Positions 26,746 through 35,060 of a stretch of 64,000 bases of DNA are shown here, piece after piece. The position numbers and the translations under genes were made by a program. Under the pieces are notes generated by a model. The model ran no database searches. It was not told the origin of the DNA and saw nothing but the letters and a program-made list of their open reading frames with translations. The DNA comes from Nostoc sp. MG11 (lineage in GTDB: Bacteria > Cyanobacteriota > Cyanobacteriia > Cyanobacteriales > Nostocaceae), in the NCBI RefSeq assembly GCF_014904695.1, contig NZ_JACXXN010000002.1, positions 496,001 through 560,000 on the forward strand, given 5' to 3'. Every line of letters starts with the position of its first letter. The stretch's first letter is position 1.

Positions 26746-26843
26746 AAATAATATTTCTACAATAATAAAACAAAACCCTAACCAGTTATAAACTAGGTAG
26801 GGAAGTTATAGCCAGTAATGGCTAAAATAAAATTTTAAATTTT

Positions 26844-28250
26844 TTAGAGTTGCTTCACTTCCGAAACCAACTTCGACACCATATCCTTAGCGCTACCAAA
26901 GAGCATCGTAGTTTTATCCTTGTAGAATAACTCATTATCTACACCGGCAAAACCCGTACTCATCCCGCGCTTAATCACAATTGTTTGCTTTGCCCGATCT
27001 ACTTCCAAAATTGGCATACCATAAATCGGGCTATTGGTATCGCTACGCGCTGCTGGATTTACTACATCATTTGCCCCAATCACTAAAGCTACATCCGCTT
27101 GCTCAAACTGGGGATTAATATCATCCATATCATACAACTGTGTATAAGGCACATTCGCCTCAGCCAGCAACACATTCATGTGTCCCGGCATTCTTCCTGC
27201 AACGGGGTGAATGGCGTACTTGACATCAACACCCATCCGTTCTAGCTGATCTGACAATTCCCGCACACTATGTTGCGCTTGGGCAACTGCCATCCCATAA
27301 CCAGGTACGATTACCACAGAACGGGCATAACCCAACATCATCGCCCCTTCTTCAGCATCGATGCTGCGGACGGTTTGATCGGTTGCACCACCACTACTAG
27401 CAGCAGCACCACCACCAGATCCCGTGCCAAAAGCGCTGAATAGCACACTAAATAGAGAGCGGTTCATCGCCTTACACATAATTTCGGTAAGGATTAACCC
27501 AGATGCTCCTACCAAAGCACCAGCGATGATCAACATATTGTTCATCACCACGAACCCAGCCGCCGCCGCAGCCACACCTGACAAGGAATTCAACAGCGAA
27601 ATTACCACCGGCATATCGCCGCCACCAATGGGGATAACGAACATCACACCCAGCAGCAATGAAACGCCAACTACTCCCAAGAATATAGGTAAGCTATCGG
27701 GTGTGATGATTAAGTAGGCACTACCTACCACATAAGCACCCAGAAGCAACAAGTTAAATGGTTGCTGGAAAGGAAATGTAATCGGGGAACCGCTGATTAA
27801 ACCTTGCAATTTGGCAAAGGCGAGAAAACTACCTGTAAAGGTAACACCGCCGATTAACACGTCCAACAACATGGAAATGTTGACATCTAACGGTATTGGT
27901 TGAGAACTATCTAGTAACCGCCAGAATTCCGCAACGGCTACTAAAGCCGAAGCAGCACCGCCCAAACCGTTGAGTAAACCCACCATTTGGGGCATTTCGG
28001 TCATTTGGACTTTGTAGGCAATGATCGCACCAATCCCTGAACCAATCGCCAAGCCCAACAATATCATCTCGTAATTCAACACATGTTGATCCAGCATTGT
28101 AGCTGCGATCGCCAACAGCATCCCCACAGCCGCGATGACATTTCCATTCCGCGCTGTAGCAGGTGATCCTAGCTTTTTTAAACCTAAGATGAATAAGGAT
28201 GCAGCGACTAAGTACGTCAGCTGAATGCCAGTTGGTAAAAAGTCGCTCAC
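26844..28250 (-). CDS. pntB: NAD(P) transhydrogenase subunit beta
   Basis: PntB carries the NADP(H)-binding domain III and part of the proton channel of the membrane transhydrogenase, which couples proton movement to hydride transfer between NADH and NADP. The 468-residue protein has about nine membrane segments in the first 280 residues and then the soluble NADP domain (VVIVPGYGMAVAQAQHSVRELSDQL, VKYAIHPVAGRMPGHMNVLLAEA, ...NDVVNPAARSD). It starts at a GTG (28250) that overlaps the pntA2 stop by 4 bases, which indicates translational coupling. Confidence 0.96.
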   Translation of the reverse strand: MSDFLPTGIQLTYLVAASLFILGLKKLGSPATARNGNVIAAVGMLLAIAATMLDQHVLNYEMILLGLAIGSGIGAIIAYKVQMTEMPQMVGLLNGLGGAASALVAVAEFWRLLDSSQPIPLDVNISMLLDVLIGGVTFTGSFLAFAKLQGLISGSPITFPFQQPFNLLLLGAYVVGSAYLIITPDSLPIFLGVVGVSLLLGVMFVIPIGGGDMPVVISLLNSLSGVAAAAAGFVVMNNMLIIAGALVGASGLILTEIMCKAMNRSLFSVLFSAFGTGSGGGAAASSGGATDQTVRSIDAEEGAMMLGYARSVVIVPGYGMAVAQAQHSVRELSDQLERMGVDVKYAIHPVAGRMPGHMNVLLAEANVPYTQLYDMDDINPQFEQADVALVIGANDVVNPAARSDTNSPIYGMPILEVDRAKQTIVIKRGMSTGFAGVDNELFYKDKTTMLFGSAKDMVSKLVSEVKQL

Positions 28251-28540
28251 GCCTTAATCTCCTTTTTCTTGAACATTTGCAGCATTCTATCTGTGACTAA
28301 GAAACCACCCACTACATTGACTGTCGCCAGTACTACAGCAATCAAACCGAGAATTACCGAAACACTTGTGTCTTTCGCGCCAGCGGCTACTATTGCCCCA
28401 AGTACCGCAATCCCAGAAATCGCGTTTGAGCCTGACATTAAGGGTGTGTGCAGAGTCGGTGGTATTTTGTTGATGACTTCAAAGCCAATAAAAGATGCCA
28501 AAACAAATACAAACAAAGCAGCAAGTAATGCTTCTGTCAT
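28247..28540 (-). CDS. pntA2: NAD(P) transhydrogenase membrane subunit alpha 2
   Basis: The small membrane part of the alpha subunit, separate from the soluble part as in many bacteria and cyanobacteria. Start chosen at ATG 28540 (MTEALLAALFVFVLASF), giving 97 residues; upstream codons in this frame come from the palindromic repeat and are not coding. Three membrane segments are visible, with the conserved VINKIPPTLHTPLMSGSNAISGI region. Middle gene of the operon. Confidence 0.94.
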   Translation of the reverse strand: MTEALLAALFVFVLASFIGFEVINKIPPTLHTPLMSGSNAISGIAVLGAIVAAGAKDTSVSVILGLIAVVLATVNVVGGFLVTDRMLQMFKKKEIKA

Positions 28541-28567
28541 GCTTGAAAAACTCCTAGTGATTAATTC

Positions 28568-28605
28568 GGTTAGTAGGGACACAACATGTTGTGTCCCTAC
28601 TAACC
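28568..28605. repeat. 38-bp perfect palindrome inside the pnt operon
   Basis: Left arm GGTTAGTAGGGACACAACA (28568-28586) is followed at once by its exact reverse complement (28587-28605). The centre is ACATGT. It covers the last codons and stop of pntA (28600) and ends 28 bases before the pntA2 ATG. A shorter relative follows the petN operon. On the RNA it would form a near-loopless hairpin and could reduce read-through or stabilise the upstream message. Confidence 0.75.
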
Positions 28606-29766
28606 TGCGCCTACACTACTCAAAGCTTGTAGCGCATCCCGCACTCGTTGATTACGAATTTCACCAGCATGGGTAACGCAAGCCGCATCAACGATATCGT
28701 CACTAAAGTCCACCTGCAAAGCTTTGTCTTTAATCAGCAGTTGGATCAACGATGTTACGTTTTTGGAATATAGTTGGCTGGCGTGGATTGGCATCGATGA
28801 TGGGAGGTTGATCGGGCCAATAATTGTCACGCCATTCCAGACAATATCTTTGCCGGGTTCGGTGCAGGCGCAGTTACCACCTTGTTCGGCAGCCAAATCC
28901 ACAATTACGGAACCTGGTTTCATTTGTGCCACCATTTCTTCTGTAACGAGCCGTGGTGCTTGTCTGCCAGGTACTTGAGCGGTGGTAATTACGACGTCAG
29001 AGTTTTTGATATGTTCGGCAACAACTTCTTGGGTGCGTTGTTTGCTAGCCTCAGAAATTTCTTTAGCGTAACCGCCAGCTGCGACGGTTTCTTCTTCTAA
29101 TTTGACTTCAACAAATTTAGCCCCTAAGCTTTGTACTTCTTCTTTGACGGCGGGACGGATGTCAAAGGCTTCTACTACTGCTCCCAAGCGTCTAGCAGTG
29201 GCGATCGCTTGCAATCCTGCCACACCAGCACCCATAATAAATACTTTGGCTGGGGCGATCGTCCCTGCGGCTGTAGTCAACATTGGGAAATATTTCGGTA
29301 ATGCCGCAGCGGCAATCAATACTGCTTTGTAACCTGCCAATGAAGCTTGCGAGGACAAAGCATCCATACTTTGCGCCCTGGTAGTGCGGGGAATCATTTC
29401 CATACTCAAGGCTGTGACTTGGCGATTTGCTAGTTGCTGCGCCACCACGGGATTTCCCAAAGGATTGAGGAAGCTGACTAAAACAGATCCTTCTTTGAGC
29501 AAATCAATTTCTGAGCGTCCATCTTCTCGCTCTTGCGGGGGGCTAACTTTGAGCAAAATATCTGCTTCGCCCCATAATGTGACAGAATCACTAATAATTT
29601 TGGCTCCTGCTGCTTCATAGGCAGCATCACTAAAAAATGCTCGCTCTCCTGCACCCGTCTCTACCCAAACTTCCAAACCTTGTTTTACCAATCGGGCAAC
29701 GGTGTCAGGAATCAATGCCACACGACGTTCACAAACTTCAATTTCTTTAGCAACTGCTATTCTCAT
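28600..29766 (-). CDS. pntA: NAD(P) transhydrogenase subunit alpha part 1 (NAD-binding)
   Basis: The soluble NAD(H)-binding domain I of transhydrogenase, related to alanine dehydrogenase. I choose ATG 29766 (MRIAVAKEIEVCERRVALIPD; GGAG upstream), giving 388 residues; the frame is open further but that part is unrelated to the family. The nucleotide fold motif is VFIMGAGVAGLQAIATARRLGA, followed by FDIRPAVKEEVQSLGAKFVE and the mobile-loop region around QVPGRQAPRLVTEEM. First gene of the pntA-pntA2-pntB operon. The last codons fall in the 38-bp palindrome. Confidence 0.95.
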   Translation of the reverse strand: MRIAVAKEIEVCERRVALIPDTVARLVKQGLEVWVETGAGERAFFSDAAYEAAGAKIISDSVTLWGEADILLKVSPPQEREDGRSEIDLLKEGSVLVSFLNPLGNPVVAQQLANRQVTALSMEMIPRTTRAQSMDALSSQASLAGYKAVLIAAAALPKYFPMLTTAAGTIAPAKVFIMGAGVAGLQAIATARRLGAVVEAFDIRPAVKEEVQSLGAKFVEVKLEEETVAAGGYAKEISEASKQRTQEVVAEHIKNSDVVITTAQVPGRQAPRLVTEEMVAQMKPGSVIVDLAAEQGGNCACTEPGKDIVWNGVTIIGPINLPSSMPIHASQLYSKNVTSLIQLLIKDKALQVDFSDDIVDAACVTHAGEIRNQRVRDALQALSSVGAG

Positions 29767-30576
29767 GAATGAAATCTCCTGGAGATAAATACCTAATTGC
29801 CAAGTAAGCGATTGTCCAGATGAAGGACGCCCCACCCTTTCCATAGTGCCTAGGCGGGAACTATCAGCCATGATTACTAGTAGATTGAATGAACCTTTCC
29901 TATCCCACTCTTAGCACTTCAGGCAAAGCCTTACTTTCTTGTAAAGTTCTGATTGAAGGTTTCCCTTCGTGGAACTTTCTGCTTGCCGCTTGCAGATGTC
30001 ACAGTTTCAGATAGTTGCAAACAGGATTATATATTGCACATCCTAAGTGATTCCCAAATTTTGCATCTTTGTCTTCAGCTTATTTTAGGGATTGAAAAAT
30101 TTTGGTATTCCTTTGTTGATATAGTGCAATATTCATCAAATTTTTTAAGCTTGATAATTTCCAAACTAAATTTTAATGATCACTACTTTTAGATTCAAAG
30201 CTTATTTTAATCAATTTATCCCAATTTAACTGGCGATCGCTGATGGCATGGATCAAGTTTTATCACAAAAATCTTAAATTTAGATACACTTATACATATT
30301 CAGAAACACAATCGAATCCCAACCGTGTTTCTATCTAGTTCAAATTTGACCAACTGCTAATACTACAATCAGCATTCCGCAAGGGCAATGCGGCAAATAT
30401 TATTCAAGTAAGATAAATCACTAAGTAATCTTTCTGCCCCCAAGCCTCTAAGAAAAGTGGCACTTTTTATTGTCATTGAGCGTCCATTGTCAGGAAGTCA
30501 GTAGTAAAGTTTAGTTAAGAATACTAACACAATTATTTTAGATAACAGATTTATATTTTGGTAGAGGAGCCGAACA
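29767..30576. other. Divergent intergenic region between pntA and the DUF2808 gene
   Basis: About 810 bases. It must hold both promoters. A 79-codon open frame at 29953-30192 has no ribosome binding site or recognisable sequence and is rejected. I see no repeat of note apart from one HIP1 site near 30234. Confidence 0.4.
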
Positions 30577-31089
30577 ATGCGACGTTTACTTTCAACTTTA
30601 GCTGTGACTAGCTGTTTGCTGACTGGATTTCCCGTAATCACCTGGGCGCAGAGCTTACCTGGATTTACGCTGTTTAGCGGCGTCAAAAGCGAAAATCAGC
30701 TACCCTTCCGATTAGATTTTGGTGGGCAAACCAATAGCACAGATCGTTACATACTGAGAATTCCAGAACAAAAGATGAAGTTGGCAGTGGCTCAATTTGC
30801 CATTACCTACCCTGATTATTACAAAGGAAATTTTGATCCCAAAAAAATTGAGGTACGCGTCAAAGGCAAAAAAGTTCCGCTTTCAGAAGTGAAGTGGGAT
30901 AAAGAAGGTAAGCTAATTAACATCTATCCCCAAGAGCCAGTGCCAGCGGGTAGCAAGGTTGAGTTAGTTTTATCTAATGTGCGAAACCCAGCCTTTGGAG
31001 GAGTTTACTATTTTAACTGTCAGATTCTTTCGCCTGGCGATGTGCCACTTCTGCGTTACCTAGGAACTTGGATTTTGAGCATTAGTTAA
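30577..31089 (+). CDS. DUF2808 domain-containing secreted protein
   Basis: A 170-residue exported protein. It has a Sec-type signal peptide (RRLLSTLAVTSCLLTGFPVITWA, cut after Ala near residue 24) and then the DUF2808 domain: a start rich in beta strands, IPEQKMKLAVAQFAITYPDYYKGNFDPKKIEVRVKGK, and PAGSKVELVLSNVRNPAFGGVYYFNCQILSPGD. DUF2808 proteins are cyanobacterial, periplasmic and uncharacterised. A GGAGCC site precedes the ATG. It lies upstream of rpmH but is separated by an STRR-like tract. Confidence 0.85.
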   Translation: MRRLLSTLAVTSCLLTGFPVITWAQSLPGFTLFSGVKSENQLPFRLDFGGQTNSTDRYILRIPEQKMKLAVAQFAITYPDYYKGNFDPKKIEVRVKGKKVPLSEVKWDKEGKLINIYPQEPVPAGSKVELVLSNVRNPAFGGVYYFNCQILSPGDVPLLRYLGTWILSIS

Positions 31090-31222
31090 GTTAGAGGTCA
31101 AGGGTCATGAGATATTTGACCTTTGACTCTTGAATTATTTCACGTAATCTCTATTTTTTCCGTTAGAGTGATACAATAATAGATTGTGGCTTTTTATAAA
31201 AATCACCTAAGAGGAGAACAGT

Positions 31223-31357
31223 ATGCAGAGAACCTTGGGCGGCACTTGCCGTAAGAGAAAAAGAACTTCTGGTTTTCGGGCTAGAATGCGGACACCAGAC
31301 GGAAGAAACGTGATTAGTGCTAGGAGAAAAAAGGGTCGTCATCGTCTGAGCGTTTAG
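31223..31357 (+). CDS. rpmH: 50S ribosomal protein L34
   Basis: A 44-residue basic protein, [20 protein letters not shown], then [24 protein letters not shown]: the complete L34 sequence, in the cyanobacterial variant that starts MQRTLGGT. A strong ribosome binding site, GAGGAG (31211-31216), lies before the ATG. It opens the conserved block rpmH-rnpA-PH-yidC-jag. Confidence 0.97.
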   Translation: MQRTLGGTCRKRKRTSGFRARMRTPDGRNVISARRKKGRHRLSV

Positions 31358-31382
31358 GGCACTTGCAGCCAAAACAACAACT

Positions 31383-31805
31383 GTGGCTTTGCCCAAAGCA
31401 AATCGGTTAAAATCTCGAAAAGATTTCCAGGCAGTTTTCCGGGAAGGAACTCGGCGTCATGGCTTTTATTTAACATTGAGAGCCTTAAAGCCGCTATATG
31501 TAAAACAACCTTCTTTGGATGCTGCCATCAAGAATACACAAGCAACGGACTCAGCACATCTGGCCAGCACGCGAATTGGCATTTCCATTAGTACAAAAGT
31601 TAGCAAGAGGGCAGTAGTTCGCAACCGGATTAAACGGCAGATCACTGCTGCTTTGCATAATTTACTGCCCAAATTATCACCAGGATGGCGGCTAGTGGTT
31701 GTTGTGAAACCCACAGCAGTAGAATCTAAGTGCGTAAGCCCACAATTTCTGCAAGAATTAGAGCAGTTGTTGGCACAAGCCGAGGTGTTTGATGGGCATT
31801 CGTGA
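31383..31805 (+). CDS. rnpA: Ribonuclease P protein component
   Basis: The protein subunit of RNase P, which trims 5' leaders from tRNA precursors together with the RNA subunit (not in this window). The 140-residue product has LPKANRLKSRKDFQAVFREGTRRHG and the RNR box KRAVVRNRIKRQITAAL. It starts at a GTG (31383), 25 bases after rpmH. A loop of about 25 residues (KQPSLDAAIKNTQATDSAHLAS) is longer than in many bacteria but seen in cyanobacteria. It overlaps the next gene by 14 bases. Confidence 0.95.
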   Translation: MALPKANRLKSRKDFQAVFREGTRRHGFYLTLRALKPLYVKQPSLDAAIKNTQATDSAHLASTRIGISISTKVSKRAVVRNRIKRQITAALHNLLPKLSPGWRLVVVVKPTAVESKCVSPQFLQELEQLLAQAEVFDGHS

Positions 31806-32184
31806 AGATATTTATTATGAGGGTGGCCCTCATATTGGGGATTTAATTCTCAACCTGCTGATTGGGCTAACTATAGTTGGGATACCATTGACAGTCGGAG
31901 CAATTGTCAGGGCGTTGTGGCTGCGTTTCCGGATTACAGATCGCCGGATTACTGTGACGGGAGGCTGGAAAGGGCGCGATCGCACTGACGTGATTTACTC
32001 AGAAATTGTCAAAATCGTCAAAGTCCCTCGTGGAATTGGCTTTTGGGGAGATATGGTGCTAACCCTCAGAAATGGTAGTCGTCTAGAATTGCGGGCAGTT
32101 CCCAAGTTTCGCGAAGTCTATGACTACATCAACGAAAAAGTAGCTGCTAAAAATCCCCAATATACTACTACTGCCAATAATTGA
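31792..32184 (+). CDS. PH-domain (bPH2-type) membrane protein
   Basis: A 130-residue protein starting at ATG 31792 inside the end of rnpA. A short N-terminus is followed by a membrane segment (IGDLILNLLIGLTIVGIPLTVGAIVRALW) and then a bacterial PH-like domain, FRITDRRITVTGGWKGRDRTDVIYSEIVKIVKVPRGIGFWGDMVL. Its place between rnpA and yidC is conserved in cyanobacteria; the function is unknown. Overlap with rnpA suggests translational coupling. Confidence 0.88.
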   Translation: MGIREDIYYEGGPHIGDLILNLLIGLTIVGIPLTVGAIVRALWLRFRITDRRITVTGGWKGRDRTDVIYSEIVKIVKVPRGIGFWGDMVLTLRNGSRLELRAVPKFREVYDYINEKVAAKNPQYTTTANN

Positions 32185-32386
32185 TGGATAGTAGGGACAA
32201 AGGGAGTGGAGGAGGGGAAGAGGGGAGCAGGGGAGCAGAGGAAGAATTTTTGACCCTTGACCCTTGACTCCTGACTCAGCACTTTAAATGTGCGGCTATC
32301 CGTAGCGAAAGATAGTCGCCGACAAAGTACGATTTAGATAAATTAGATTCAGTCAGTTTACAGTACCTCAGGTTGAATTCAGAATA

Positions 32387-33538
32387 ATGGATTTTGGTAT
32401 CGGGTTTCTCTCGAACAACGTAATGTTGCCAATCATAGATTTTTTCTATGGCATTGTGCCTAGCTATGGATTGGCGATCGTTGCTTTGACACTGATAGTC
32501 CGCTTTGCGCTCTATCCCCTGAGTGCTGGCTCAATTCGCAATATGCGGAAAATGCGAATTGTACAACCTCTAATGCAAAAGCGGATGGCAGAAATTAAAG
32601 AGCGCTATAAGGATGATCCGCAAAAGCAGCAGGAGGAAATGGTCAATGTTCAAAAAGAATTTGGCAACCCTTTAGCAGGCTGTTTTCCATTACTAGTACA
32701 AATGCCAGTCTTGTTAGCGCTGTTTGCCACTTTGCGGGGTTCGCCTTTTTCAAGTGCAAACTACAGCGTTAACCTGCAAATCTTTCCTGCAGAACAAATA
32801 GAACAAATTCAACCGCAAGCCTTTGCCACAGCTCCTCAAAATATTTATGTTGCGGATGGAGAACACGTTAAAGTAGCTGCAATCCTTCCTAGCGGAAACA
32901 AGCTAGCGGTAGGAGAACAAACAAAGATACAGTATCAGACCGTTGAGGGCAAACCATTTCAGGTGCTATTAGCAGAACACCCAGAAAATAAGCTGATTCC
33001 TGAATGGAAAGTCACTAAAGGGGAAGATAGGGTAAAAATTGATGCTCAAGGCAATGTAGAAGCCTTGCAACCGGGAGAAGTGACTATTCAAGGAACAATT
33101 CCTGGACTAGCAGCAGAAAAAGGCTTTCTATTCATTGATGCCCTAGGCAGGGTTGGCGCAACTGATCCAGACGGTACAATCCACTGGGATATTGTTGCAA
33201 TGATCGTCTTTTTTGGAATCAGCCTTTACGTTAGCCAATTGCTTTCCGGGCAAAATTCCAGTGGTGGCAATCCGCAGCAGGACACAGTGAACAAAATCAC
33301 CCCAGTTATCTTTTCTGGGATGTTTTTGTTTTTCCCCCTACCTGCTGGGGTGCTGATGTATATGGTGATTGGTAATATTTTCCAAACACTGCAAACCTAT
33401 ATTCTCTCCCGTGAACCCTTGCCAGAAGAACTGCAAAAAATTGTCGCAACTCAGGAGAAGGAAGCAGCAATCACAGAACAAAAAGCATTGCCGTTTGAGC
33501 CAAAAAGTTCTAAGAAAAAAGCTACAGGGGGATCATGA
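32387..33538 (+). CDS. yidC: Membrane protein insertase YidC/Oxa1/Alb3
   Basis: YidC inserts and folds membrane proteins, including photosynthetic subunits, in plasma and thylakoid membranes. The 383-residue protein starts [32 protein letters not shown] and keeps the core elements: [38 protein letters not shown] (cytoplasmic hairpin) and [25 protein letters not shown]. About 120 residues between the second and later membrane segments form an extracytoplasmic insert typical of cyanobacteria. The C-terminus is basic, suited to ribosome contact. It overlaps jag by 4 bases (ATGA). Confidence 0.95.
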   Translation: MDFGIGFLSNNVMLPIIDFFYGIVPSYGLAIVALTLIVRFALYPLSAGSIRNMRKMRIVQPLMQKRMAEIKERYKDDPQKQQEEMVNVQKEFGNPLAGCFPLLVQMPVLLALFATLRGSPFSSANYSVNLQIFPAEQIEQIQPQAFATAPQNIYVADGEHVKVAAILPSGNKLAVGEQTKIQYQTVEGKPFQVLLAEHPENKLIPEWKVTKGEDRVKIDAQGNVEALQPGEVTIQGTIPGLAAEKGFLFIDALGRVGATDPDGTIHWDIVAMIVFFGISLYVSQLLSGQNSSGGNPQQDTVNKITPVIFSGMFLFFPLPAGVLMYMVIGNIFQTLQTYILSREPLPEELQKIVATQEKEAAITEQKALPFEPKSSKKKATGGS

Positions 33539-34056
33539 GCAACAACCCCATGCAGCGAGGTCAGCAGTGGTTAAAATCACTGCTTGAACTCACTGGGATA
33601 TCTGCTGAAATTCAGGGTGATTTAGAAACTGCCCAATCTCAAGACAGTGATTCCCCAGAACCAGATAATTACTGGTTGACAATTGATAAAACTAATTTGA
33701 CGCCAGAACAAATTCAACTCTTAATTGGTATTGATGGTTCTGTCTTAGATGCGATACAGTATCTAGCTAATTCGGTGCTAAATCTGAGCCAACCCCAGGA
33801 GGAACAAGCTTCTTACACAATTGAGTTGAATGGCTACCGCGTTAAAAGACAAGCTGAAATTCGGGCATTAGCCGAGGCAGCAGCCGATGAAGTACGCTTT
33901 TCTGGTCAAGAAGTGGAAATCAAATCCCTTAGTTCAGCTGAACGGCGTCAAGTCCATACCTTCTTGAAAGACTTTGGAGATTTGGAAACCTTCAGTCGCG
34001 GTAAAGAGCCGCATCGTCATTTAGTTGTCCGACCGGCGGTAGCAGTTGAATCATGA
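33535..34056 (+). CDS. Jag/KhpB-type KH-R3H RNA-binding protein
   Basis: A 173-residue single-stranded nucleic-acid-binding protein. A KH-type domain (about 50-95; [28 protein letters not shown]) is followed by an R3H domain (about 105-165; [25 protein letters not shown] and the basic PHRHLVV end). It has no N-terminal Jag_N domain, as in other cyanobacteria. It starts within the yidC stop (ATGA overlap), so the two are translated together. Confidence 0.92.
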   Translation: MSNNPMQRGQQWLKSLLELTGISAEIQGDLETAQSQDSDSPEPDNYWLTIDKTNLTPEQIQLLIGIDGSVLDAIQYLANSVLNLSQPQEEQASYTIELNGYRVKRQAEIRALAEAAADEVRFSGQEVEIKSLSSAERRQVHTFLKDFGDLETFSRGKEPHRHLVVRPAVAVES

Positions 34057-34162
34057 GAAGCTAGCTCAGGATAAAATGTCTCCTGTCGCTAATAAAATAA
34101 AGATGTAGTGTCAGCATAATTGCTGATAGTCACCATATTCGTGAGGATGTCTCACAAGTCCT

Positions 34163-34678
34163 ATGGACGCAATTTATATTCCGCAGCTAACTAAAGCCCC
34201 GGAGCGGACAGCGGAAGTTCAGGTTAAGGAGTTTCTGCCTGGTCTGGAAACGTTGACACCAGTTCGCGGTCGCGTTTGTGTGCAGCATCAAGGCAATTAT
34301 CTGGAAGTGTCCGGTCAGGCAGAAGCAATTATTACTTGTACCTGTAACCGCTGCTTACAGCAATACAATCGACGTTTAGGTGTTGATACTAAAGAAGTTA
34401 TCTGGTTAGATGAAGCCGCTAATCAAGTACAAGACTTGCCCTTAGAGAGGGAGGTGGCTATGGAAGATTTGATAGAAACCATATCACCTGATGGTTATTT
34501 TTATCCTAGCGAATGGTTGTATGAGCAAATGTGCTTAGCAATGCCTCAGCGCCAACTATGCGATCGCAATTGTCCAGGTATCATTAGCAGTACTATCGAT
34601 AGCGATAGTTCCGAAAATCCAATTGATAACCGTTGGGCCTCTCTGGAAGCACTAAAAAAGCAACTTCCAGGATTGTAA
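34163..34678 (+). CDS. YceD family (DUF177) protein
   Basis: A 171-residue protein of the YceD/DUF177 family, linked in bacteria and plants to accumulation of 23S rRNA and large-subunit assembly. Two Cys pairs are visible (CTCNRC and CDRNC, the latter after MPQRQL), with the usual middle stretch LEREVAMEDLIETISPDG. It is the last gene of the rpmH block, 106 bases after jag. A hairpin repeat follows (34709-34758). Confidence 0.9.
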   Translation: MDAIYIPQLTKAPERTAEVQVKEFLPGLETLTPVRGRVCVQHQGNYLEVSGQAEAIITCTCNRCLQQYNRRLGVDTKEVIWLDEAANQVQDLPLEREVAMEDLIETISPDGYFYPSEWLYEQMCLAMPQRQLCDRNCPGIISSTIDSDSSENPIDNRWASLEALKKQLPGL

Positions 34679-34708
34679 GTAACTTTAAACTTCGTTAATG
34701 TGCCATTT

Positions 34709-34758
34709 GGTGCGTTATGACGCAATTAGTAGTACATAGCTAGAGCGTCTAACGCACC
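34709..34758. repeat. Inverted repeat GGTGCGTTA...TAACGCACC
   Basis: GGTGCGTTATGACGC (34709-34723) pairs with GCGTCTAACGCACC (34745-34758) apart from one bulged base. This dyad is a frequent dispersed element in cyanobacteria and follows the yceD stop by 30 bases; it may end the rpmH-yceD transcript. The rest of the 34679-35060 gap is AT-rich and holds a HIP1 site near 34836 but no gene. Confidence 0.6.
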
Positions 34759-35060
34759 TCACAAATATCTCCAAATTAAGATTATAAAACCTTACTTTAT
34801 ATTTATTTTATTAAATAAAAACTTTGTTTGAAAGGCGATCGCTTGTGAAATAGACTAATCCTGGACGGAAAAAATAGCAAAGGAGTTATGAAAATAAAAG
34901 TCCCTAGTTTTTTGTCTAGTCTTCGGTCTGTATTCGACAACTTAATTCTCACTGTCGAGTAAATTTTAGCAATAAGCGATACTAATTAACTCTCATTATT
35001 GGTTTTAGTTGTTAGAGACAATACAAGCCTGAATAATGAGAAAATAACTAATAGCTACTT

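Noticed and set aside
29953-30192. 79-codon open frame between pntA and the DUF2808 gene
   Set aside because: Composition is that of AT-rich intergenic DNA and no start signal is present.
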